From ZC4RG19 sp036279475 (GTDB lineage Bacteria > Actinomycetota > Acidimicrobiia > Acidimicrobiales > VFJN01): a stretch of DNA of 14,242 nucleotides. The translations under genes and the position numbers were made by a program. The notes under the pieces are model-generated. The model was not told the origin of the DNA. It made no database searches and was given only the letters and a program-made list of their open reading frames with translations. Location of the stretch: contig DASUJB010000006.1 in NCBI GenBank assembly GCA_036279475.1, forward strand, positions 1 through 14,242. Direction: 5' to 3'. Shown here one piece after another: positions 6,599 through 13,063 of the stretch (positions are counted from its first letter, which is position 1; every line of letters begins with the position of its first letter).

Positions 6599-7284
6599 TC
6601 GGCCGGGCCTCCCTCCGCGGCGACGCCGAGGAAGGCGAACAGCTCGGCGAAGCCGCCGGCCGGGTCGGCGGCCAGGTCGTCGTTGACGACCGTGGTCGTG
6701 CGCCCGGGGTGGTCGGCGGCGAAGCGGGCGGCGTGGGCGACGTAGTCGACCCAGGTGCGGCAGGAGGCGTCGAAGTCGGCGGCCCAGGCGGGCACGTGGC
6801 GGCGGGCCTCGGGCCGGCCGTCGAACCTCGAGAGGAAGTGCACCATCGACTCGACCACGTCCCGGCCGTCCCGGAGGATGTGGACGAACTGGGCATCGGG
6901 GAACAGCTCGGCGAGGTCGTCGGCCATGAGCGTGTACATCGGCGTCTGGTCGATCCAGCGCCGCCCACCCGACCGGCTCGTGTACAGGGCGTTCAGGCCG
7001 GCACCCACGTAGGCGAGGAACTCGGCCCGGTCGACCTCCTCGGTGATGAGCCAGCCGGGGGCGCTGCGGGCCCGCTGGCGACCGTGGACCGCGGCGGGCC
7101 GGCCGTCGCCGAAGAGGCCGTGGAGGAAGTACGACTCGTGCGACGTCCACAGCTCGCTGTGCTCGCCCAGCGCCCGGGCGAGGGCGGTGGTGCCCGAGCG
7201 GGGGCAGCCGATCACGAAGACGGGGCGGTGGCACACGGGGAGGGCACCGGAGGCGAGGGCGGCGGCCACGTCGTCGAAGGCCAT
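6352..7284 (-). CDS. PAPS-dependent sulfotransferase family protein
   Basis: 310 residues. The ATG at 7284 shares one base with the upstream TGA (TGATG), and GGGGAG (7298-7293) lies 8 nt before it. The 5'-phosphosulfate loop is FVIGCPRSGTTALARALG (23-40). WIDQTPMY (110-117) is the usual segment before LFPDAQFVHILRDGRDVVESM (127-147). Arg138 and Ser146, spaced eight residues apart, form the 3'-phosphate site. VNDDLAADP (200-208) and FLGV (218-221) match the C-terminal part of Sulfotransfer family enzymes. Residues 288-310 are a Pro/Ala tail. All PAPS-binding residues are present, so it should be active, transferring sulfate to a glycan or lipid hydroxyl. It is the last gene of the four-gene minus-strand operon. 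Its last 247 bp overlap the plus-strand beta-propeller gene. The substrate is inferred from neighbours only. Confidence 0.9.
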   Translation of the reverse strand: MAFDDVAAALASGALPVCHRPVFVIGCPRSGTTALARALGEHSELWTSHESYFLHGLFGDGRPAAVHGRQRARSAPGWLITEEVDRAEFLAYVGAGLNALYTSRSGGRRWIDQTPMYTLMADDLAELFPDAQFVHILRDGRDVVESMVHFLSRFDGRPEARRHVPAWAADFDASCRTWVDYVAHAARFAADHPGRTTTVVNDDLAADPAGGFAELFAFLGVAAEGGPADYLATRRVNSSFGEGGATPRRGERWSHEQRARFVGVCGDTMVELGLADDDELDRWAWAAAPGAPRAPAPPPPPRSTGAGRGP

Positions 7285-8123
7285 CAGCGACGCTCCCCGC
7301 GCCGGGACGGGAGGGGGGCGCCGGTCGGCGCCCCGCGCCCGGTGCCGGCTGGCGGGCGGCGCGCGCCGCCGGGCCGGCGGGCCCGGTCCCCCTCGGCAGG
7401 TACCGGTCCGTCGGACCGTGCGGTGCGGGGGCCGGGCGGCCGGGGCCGACCGTCGCCGAAGGCGACCGGGATGTCGCCGTGGGCGACGACCACGGCGAGG
7501 CCCCGGCGGAACCCGGGCGTGGCGACGACGTCGAGCCGGCTCCGGTGGTGGCGGACGACGTCGGCGAACGACCTCCGCTCCTCGGCGCGGTCGGCGTCGT
7601 CGAGCACCACCACGGTGCCGGCCCCGGCCAGGTCGAGCGCCTGGCGCAGCGCGCCCTCCCGGCCGCCGAGCTTGGCCGGCGGGCCGTCCACGAGCACGAC
7701 CCCCGGCGTGCCCCCCGGGGCGAGCGAGTCCCGGTCGAACAGGTAGACGGGGAGGAGGCGGCCGTCCACCCGGCGGGCGACGAGCGGGGCGAGGTGGACG
7801 TGGCTGCGCCGGCCGAGGCCCGCCCGGCGGACCAGCGAGCGGGTGGCGTCGGCGGCCTCGGGGTCGTTCTCGATCGACGACACCAACCCGCCCGGGGCGA
7901 CGGCGCCGGCGAGGGCGAGCGTCGACCGGCCCGAGCCGAGCTCGACGACGTGGTCGCACGCGAGGTCGCCGACGACCCGCTCGAGGAAGGCCAGGGCGTC
8001 GGCGGCCATGGCCCACCCGCCGGGGTCGTCGGGCACCCCCGTCGCCGCGGCGGCGGCCGCGACGACGGCGCGTGCCGAGCGGGCGACGCGGGGGTCGCGC
8101 CCGGCGGCGGCCATGCCGGTCAC
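7284..8123 (-). CDS. Class I SAM-dependent methyltransferase
   Basis: 279 residues. GTG 8123 is chosen because GGAGG (8133-8129) lies 5 nt upstream; the ATG at 8114 would leave it 14 nt away. The GTG overlaps the upstream stop in a GTGA. Motif I is VVELGSGRSTLALAG (59-73), with IENDPEAAD (84-92) after the second strand and VVLVDGPPAKLGG (142-154) as the post-II/motif IV region. VVVLDDADRAEER (171-183) follows. This layout resembles the Methyltransf_24 group, small-molecule or sugar methyltransferases. Residues 225-279 are Pro/Arg/Gly-rich, probably disordered, and carry several DNA palindromes. It sits between the large glycosyltransferase and the sulfotransferase, so O-methylation of the same glycan is a reasonable guess. 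The enzyme class is confident, the substrate unknown. Confidence 0.88.
   Translation of the reverse strand: MTGMAAAGRDPRVARSARAVVAAAAAATGVPDDPGGWAMAADALAFLERVVGDLACDHVVELGSGRSTLALAGAVAPGGLVSSIENDPEAADATRSLVRRAGLGRRSHVHLAPLVARRVDGRLLPVYLFDRDSLAPGGTPGVVLVDGPPAKLGGREGALRQALDLAGAGTVVVLDDADRAEERRSFADVVRHHRSRLDVVATPGFRRGLAVVVAHGDIPVAFGDGRPRPPGPRTARSDGPVPAEGDRARRPGGARRPPAGTGRGAPTGAPLPSRRGERR
7315..7334. repeat. Interrupted palindrome with 9-bp arms
   Basis: GGGGCGCCG (7315-7323), GT, CGGCGCCCC (7326-7334). It lies inside the 3' end of the methyltransferase gene, 31 bp before the sulfotransferase start. The 14-mer CCGGTCGGCGCCCC inside it also occurs in both copies of the 722-759 repeat. It may fold in the mRNA; its function is unknown. 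Confidence 0.6.
7355..7370. repeat. Perfect 16-bp palindrome
   Basis: GGCGGCGCGCGCCGCC reads the same on both strands. It lies in the low-complexity 3' tail of the methyltransferase gene, near another palindrome. Such palindromes are not rare at this base composition. Confidence 0.6.
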
Positions 8124-11100
8124 CGCTGCCTCCAGGCGTCGTCGAGCAGCCGTTCCACGTCCGCGATCCTGGCGGTCCAGGCGTGGGAGGCGAGCAGGGC
8201 GCGGGCTTCGGCGTCGAGGGGGCGGCGCCCCCGGGCGACGGCGGCCCCCACGGCCTCGACGAAGGCGTCCTGCGTCGCCGCCACCGTCACGAGGGGGGCG
8301 AGCTCGTCGAGGTTCCCCACCAGGGTGGCGACGACGGGCACGCCGGCCGCGCAGTACACGAACGCCTTGAGCGGGTGCATGTGGCGGGTCATCGGGTCGT
8401 CGACGTGGGGGATGATGGCGACGTCGAACGCCTCGACCCACGCCCGGGCCTCCCGGGCGACGCGGGGGCCGACGAGGTGCACGTTGGGGTGCTCGTCGAG
8501 CACGAGGACGTCACTGCCGGCGTGGGTCGAACCGACGAGCACCAGGTTCCAGTCGGGCCGGGTGCGGGCCACGGTGTCGAGCAGGTCGACGTCGATGCGC
8601 GACGACAGGTTCCCCACGTAGCCGACCACCGGGCCGGCCAGGCTCGCCAGCTCCGCCGGTGGCGGCCCCACCGGCCGGGGCGGCCACTCGCACCCGTTGG
8701 GCACCACGTGCACGTTGCCGGCGAAGCGGGCCATGGCGTCGGCCATCGGCCGGCAGTTGACGAGCGTCAGGTCGGCGTGGGACAGCACGTCGGCGTAGTG
8801 GCGGGCGACCTCGTCCCGCCCGGCCGGGTCGGGCCGCCAGGTGCGGTGGTCGTCGACCACGTCCATGACCACGAGGTCGGGGCCGATGGCGTCGACCAGC
8901 GCGGGCAGCTCGAGGTGCATCGGGTAGCCCCACACGACGACCGGCGCCGAGCCGATGCCGGCGTCGGCGAGGGTGCGGGCGACCACGTCGAGGTGCTCGC
9001 CCTTGGCCGGGTACGGGTGCCCCCGGCGGCCGGGGTCGTCGCGGTGCCGGCTCTCGTAGACGAACGTGCGGCGCGCCACCCCCGGCGTGTCGGCGGCGCC
9101 CACCAGCCGGGCGCGGGTCTGGCGGGCGACGAGGCGGCCGTGGGAGGTGGGCCCCTCGGCGGCGAGGGCCTCGAGCCGGGCCGACCCGATGGGGTGGTCG
9201 AACTGGACGACCCGGCGGATCCGCGGTGACCGGGCGAGCTGGTCGAGGATCATGTCGTGGCGGCGGTCGTAGATGCCGGTGTCGTTCTGCTTCCAGAACA
9301 TGACGACGTCGTAGGCGGCCGGCACGCCGGCCACGGTCGCCCCCGCCGCGGCCAGGTCGGGTGCCGGCCCGCCGACGAGCGCGGGCTGGCGGCGCGGCCG
9401 GCGGGGCGCGGGCCTGGCGCGGCGGGCGCGCTGGCGGTCGGCGACCTGCCGGGCCAGGGTGACCGTCCGCTCGAAGGACAGTGGCACCGGCCGGTCGGTG
9501 CCGAGGTGGTCGCCGACGATCCTGGCCAGGCGGGGGGCGACCGCCGCGTAGGAGAGCTCGGCGCGGAACAGCTCGCGGCCGGTGCCGGCGCGCCGCCGGG
9601 CTGCCGGGTCCTCGAGGACCTGCCACAGGGCCTCGGCGAGGTCACCGTCGGCCACGGTGACGGCGTCGGCGTCGACGAGGTGCTGCAAGGGCGGGACGCG
9701 CCGCACCAGGCAGGGGACGCCCATGGCGAGGGCGTCGGTGACCTTGGCGGGGATCTGGTACGCGGCGACCGGGCTGGCAGGGTCCTGCAGCGCGACGACG
9801 GCGTCGGCGGCGGCGAGGAGCGCGGGCATCTCGGTCAGCCCCCGGGGCGGGACGGTGACGACGTGGGCGGCGTACTCGGCGAGGTCGGCGGCGAGCTCGC
9901 CGAGCTCGGGGGTGTCGATGAGGCACAGCTTGCGGCGCGGGTCGCCGGTGCGGGCGAGGGCCGCGGCGACGTCGACGACGCCCTTGTGGCGGCGGGGCGT
10001 GCCCCCGAAGAGCACGATCCTGTCGTCGTCGGCGAACCCGGCGTCGGCGCGCGCCCGGGCCCGGTCGTAGCGGGCCGGGTCGAAGAGGGTCTCGTCGCGG
10101 GCGTGGCCGACGACCTCGCCGCCGTAGCGGCCCTGCAGGGTGGGGTTCGAGACGGTGACGGCGTCGGCGTCGGCGACGAGGCCGTCGCAGCAGCGGGTCC
10201 ACGGGCCGCCGAAGGGGTTGTCGAGGACCGGGTCGTCGCCGAGGCGGGCCACGTCGTCGAGGGTCAGCCCGGTGTCCGCCCCGACGAAGGCGAGCTCGTG
10301 GTCGTCCACGTCGAGGACGACCGGGCGGCGGCGCTGCAGCACGGCCAGCATGGCCAGTGCCAGGCCGGGGAGGCGGGGCTTGGCGACGACGACGGCATCC
10401 CCGTCGAGGGTGGCGGCGAAGCGCTCCATCTCGGGGAGCATGCTGTGCAGGTCCCCGCCGCGGAAGGTGCGGACGGGCATGCCGGCCCGGCGGACCGGCT
10501 CCCAGACGCCGCCACCGAAGCGGTCGAAGGTGGCCCCCACCACCTCGACCTCGAAGCTGCGGGCCAGGACCTCGGCGAGCAGGTGGGCACGCCCGAGCGG
10601 GTTGTGCGACACGCTCCACGACACGACGTGCACCTTCGGGCGCCGGCCACGGGGTGGCTGGCGGCGTTCCCGGGGGTCGGGGCGGTGCCGGCCGGCGGCC
10701 GACGTCGCTGCCGGCACGTGCCGTCCGTCGACGGGCAGGGCGGCGGCGCCGACGCTCCGGCCCGGTCCGGCCCGCCCGTGGGCGACCTGGCCGCCCGCCG
10801 CACCGTCGGCGTGCCCGCCGGCGCGGGCTCCGGCCGACCGGTCGGTGCCCGTGCCCTCCTCGTGGACGGCGAACAGGACGTGGCCCTGGTCGCTCCCGGC
10901 GCGGCGGGCGTGGGCGCCCAGGTGGTCGGCGAGGCCCCGGTAGTGGTCGAGCCACCAGGCGGAGGTGACCGGGACGAGCAGCCACCGGGCGCCCCGGTCG
11001 CGGGCGGCCGCGAGCGCCGCCATCGCCTCGGCGTCGTCGGCGGGGTGGTGGCCGGCGTAGCGGCCATCGGACGTGGCGGGCAGGTGCAGGCCCGTGGCCC

Positions 11101-13063
11101 GGAAGCGGAGCAGCGCGTCGTCGCCGCGGCTGACGACCGCGACGACCTCGGTGTCGGGCACGTACCGGTCGACGAGGGCGACGGCGGACGGCACCGACGG
11201 GTGGGTGGCGTCCCGGGGACGGAACGGGGTCGCCCGCGCCGGCGCCGCCGATCCCGGGCCGGGGCTCTGCGGGGGTGGCGAGGCGGGCGGGGTGGCGGGC
11301 CCCGGGTGCCCGACGGCGGGTCGGCCCGGGCCGTGGAGGGCCTGGGAGAGGCGTCGCAGCCCGGCGGGGACGGCGGGGTGCGGGGGTTGCCGGACGGGAG
11401 CAGCCGGCGGGGTGAAGGGCAGCGCCACCGCCGGGTGGTAGTCCTCGCCGAGACGGGCGAGGAGCGCCCGGAGGACCGGCTCGGGCCGGGTGGTGACGTC
11501 GGCGAGGAGGATGCGCTGCACCCGGTCGCCCAGGGCGGCCTCGAGGTCGAGGGCCACGTCGGTGGCGGCGTGCCAGGCGGCGACGGCGTCACCCGCCGCC
11601 GGGGCCCCGTCGAGCCCGCCGAGGGCGGCGACCTCGTCGACGTCGCGCACCACGTGGACGACGTGGGCGTCGCCGAACAGGGCCAGCAGGTGGGCGAGCG
11701 TGTCGCGCTGCGCCGGGGCGGTACCGACCCAGCGCCACCGGCCGGCGAGCGGGCGGCGGGCGACCTCGGCGAGCACGGCGCCGTCGCCGGCCGGGCCGTG
11801 CCCGTCGCCGTCCCGGTCGCCGTCGCGCTCGGGGTCGGGAGGGAGCCGGTGGTCGAGGATCATGGCGTCGAGGGCGGGGGCGAGCAGGGCGGCGGCGCGC
11901 TCGGCGTCGAGCAGCAGGCCATCGAAGGCGGTGGCGGGCCGGGTCCCGGCGACCACCGCCCGGGAGCTGCCGTCGGCGGCGCCGGCGGCGCGGCTCGTGG
12001 CCTCGCCGAAGGCGGCCGCCCAGCTCACGTCACCGGCTGCGGCGATGGCCGGGTGCTGCCCCAGGGCGGTGGCGACGGCGTCGGCGCCACTGCCGGGGGC
12101 GCCGACCACCAGGACGCGGCTCGCACCTCGCCCCGGCGCCGGCCGCGGCGGCTCGCCGGGACGGCGTGGTCGCCCGCCGGCGGTCGCGGCCGGCGGTCGC
12201 GGCCGGCGGGCCCGGCCGTTCAGCGCCTCCAGGGTCGGGCCGCACAGGTGGGCCAGCTCCACCGGGCCGCGGGTGCGCATCGGTGACAGGTCGGGCGGGC
12301 TGCCGGCAGCGACGGCGGCCACGTTGGCGCGGGCACGCTCCCGCATCTCGTCGAGGACCGCCCGGCGGGCGGGCGTGCCGTGCCCGCTGGTCGGCGACGT
12401 CGTCAGCGAGCTGGAGCGCTGCCGGCGGTGGTACAGCGGCCGTGGGACGTTGACGACCTTGCCCGCCCAGGCGGCCCGGCGCAGGAACTCGTCGTCGCCG
12501 GAGAACCGCATGCCGGTGGCGTAGCCGCCGACCCGGGCGACGAGCGAGCGGGCGACGAGCCCGGCGGGGTGGTGCTGGGCGTGGCCGGTGGGATGCCGGC
12601 GCAGGGCGGCGTTGGCGTCGAGGGGGAACAGGTGGCGCCGGGCGCTCCAGCGCTGCGTGTCGAGCACGACGTAGTCGCTGCCGACGAGCTCGGCGCCGGT
12701 GCGGGCCGACGCCTCGAGGAGCCGCTCGAGCCGTTCGGGCGCCGACCAGTCGTCGGCGTCCTGGAAGAGGATGGCGTCGTGCACCGTGGCGTCGATGACC
12801 TGCTGGACCAGCCGGTAGGGACCGACGTTCTCGGCGGCGTGCAGGAGCGTGACGCCGGGGTGGGCGGCGACGATGTCGACCGGCGGGTCCTCGGAGGCGT
12901 CGTCGACCACGACGATGCCGTCGAGGGGCCGGGTCTGCGCCAGCAGCGACCCGAGGGCGCCGGCCAGCCAGTCGTGGCAGGCGAGGTGGGGGACGACGGC
13001 CAGGACGCGTGCGTCGGCGCCGAGGCCGGCGGGCCGTCCCTCCGGGGTGGCCGGGGACGTCAC
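8120..13063 (-). CDS. Giant multidomain glycosyltransferase: GT2, sulfotransferase-like, WWLDHY domain, two GT-B modules
   Basis: 1647 residues without a stop. GTG 13063 overlaps the upstream stop (GTGA), and GGAG (13075-13072) lies 8 nt before it. Module 1 (about 18-215) is a GT2 GT-A domain: VVVDDASEDP (51-60), a DAD/DD metal site (102-105) and SGDDEFLRR (188-196). Module 2 (316-550) is P-loop and sulfotransferase-like: VLVVGAPGSGADAVATALG and VVHVVRDVDEV (468-478), with degenerate PAPS sites. Module 3 (about 632-735) has DGRYAGHHPADDAEA and WWLDHY. Module 4 (809-1185) is GT-B: VHVVSWSVSHNPLGRAH, LFGGTPRRHKGVVDVA, YQIPAKVTDALAMGVP. Module 5 (1251-1640) is another GT-B: FWKQNDTGIYDRRHDM, GYVGNLSSRIDVDLL, HMHPLKAFVYCAAGVPVVAT. 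Pro/Arg/Gly-rich linkers lie at about 283-312, 555-615 and 738-808. No membrane segment is seen, so it is cytosolic. It probably performs several consecutive steps of glycan assembly. Domain calls come from motifs; substrates are unknown. Confidence 0.88.
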   Translation of the reverse strand: MTSPATPEGRPAGLGADARVLAVVPHLACHDWLAGALGSLLAQTRPLDGIVVVDDASEDPPVDIVAAHPGVTLLHAAENVGPYRLVQQVIDATVHDAILFQDADDWSAPERLERLLEASARTGAELVGSDYVVLDTQRWSARRHLFPLDANAALRRHPTGHAQHHPAGLVARSLVARVGGYATGMRFSGDDEFLRRAAWAGKVVNVPRPLYHRRQRSSSLTTSPTSGHGTPARRAVLDEMRERARANVAAVAAGSPPDLSPMRTRGPVELAHLCGPTLEALNGRARRPRPPAATAGGRPRRPGEPPRPAPGRGASRVLVVGAPGSGADAVATALGQHPAIAAAGDVSWAAAFGEATSRAAGAADGSSRAVVAGTRPATAFDGLLLDAERAAALLAPALDAMILDHRLPPDPERDGDRDGDGHGPAGDGAVLAEVARRPLAGRWRWVGTAPAQRDTLAHLLALFGDAHVVHVVRDVDEVAALGGLDGAPAAGDAVAAWHAATDVALDLEAALGDRVQRILLADVTTRPEPVLRALLARLGEDYHPAVALPFTPPAAPVRQPPHPAVPAGLRRLSQALHGPGRPAVGHPGPATPPASPPPQSPGPGSAAPARATPFRPRDATHPSVPSAVALVDRYVPDTEVVAVVSRGDDALLRFRATGLHLPATSDGRYAGHHPADDAEAMAALAAARDRGARWLLVPVTSAWWLDHYRGLADHLGAHARRAGSDQGHVLFAVHEEGTGTDRSAGARAGGHADGAAGGQVAHGRAGPGRSVGAAALPVDGRHVPAATSAAGRHRPDPRERRQPPRGRRPKVHVVSWSVSHNPLGRAHLLAEVLARSFEVEVVGATFDRFGGGVWEPVRRAGMPVRTFRGGDLHSMLPEMERFAATLDGDAVVVAKPRLPGLALAMLAVLQRRRPVVLDVDDHELAFVGADTGLTLDDVARLGDDPVLDNPFGGPWTRCCDGLVADADAVTVSNPTLQGRYGGEVVGHARDETLFDPARYDRARARADAGFADDDRIVLFGGTPRRHKGVVDVAAALARTGDPRRKLCLIDTPELGELAADLAEYAAHVVTVPPRGLTEMPALLAAADAVVALQDPASPVAAYQIPAKVTDALAMGVPCLVRRVPPLQHLVDADAVTVADGDLAEALWQVLEDPAARRRAGTGRELFRAELSYAAVAPRLARIVGDHLGTDRPVPLSFERTVTLARQVADRQRARRARPAPRRPRRQPALVGGPAPDLAAAGATVAGVPAAYDVVMFWKQNDTGIYDRRHDMILDQLARSPRIRRVVQFDHPIGSARLEALAAEGPTSHGRLVARQTRARLVGAADTPGVARRTFVYESRHRDDPGRRGHPYPAKGEHLDVVARTLADAGIGSAPVVVWGYPMHLELPALVDAIGPDLVVMDVVDDHRTWRPDPAGRDEVARHYADVLSHADLTLVNCRPMADAMARFAGNVHVVPNGCEWPPRPVGPPPAELASLAGPVVGYVGNLSSRIDVDLLDTVARTRPDWNLVLVGSTHAGSDVLVLDEHPNVHLVGPRVAREARAWVEAFDVAIIPHVDDPMTRHMHPLKAFVYCAAGVPVVATLVGNLDELAPLVTVAATQDAFVEAVGAAVARGRRPLDAEARALLASHAWTARIADVERLLDDAWRQR
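8129..8133 (-). promoter_or_regulatory. Ribosome binding site that decides the methyltransferase start
   Basis: GGAGG on the minus strand, 5 nt before GTG 8123 and 14 nt before the competing ATG 8114. The spacing favours the GTG, which also gives the coupled GTGA overlap seen at the next junction upstream. Confidence 0.7.
12178..12203. repeat. 13-bp perfect tandem repeat inside the giant glycosyltransferase gene
   Basis: CGGCGGTCGCGGC at 12178-12190 is repeated exactly at 12191-12203, with a partial third copy (CGGCGG) after it. It encodes part of the linker between the GT2 and sulfotransferase-like modules (about residues 287-296). The unit is not a multiple of three, so gain or loss of one copy would shift the frame. 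Confidence 0.75.

Noticed and set aside
3691..7746. Very long plus-strand open frame (1351 codons).
   Set aside because: It is antisense to the glycosyltransferases, sulfotransferase and methyltransferase and out of frame with the beta-propeller gene. It has Arg/Gly/Pro/Val-rich low-complexity translation with no motif, a usual effect of very high G+C.
11821..11872. DGDRDGDGHG-like stretch resembling a calcium-binding loop (residues about 411-428 of the giant protein).
   Set aside because: It comes from a short GGCGAC-type DNA repeat and lacks EF-hand or dockerin context; low complexity is the simpler reading.
9257..12286. Plus-strand open frame of 1009 codons opposite the giant glycosyltransferase.
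   Set aside because: The minus strand carries clear domain motifs throughout. The plus translation is repetitive Gly/Val/Glu/Asp-rich sequence without recognisable features.
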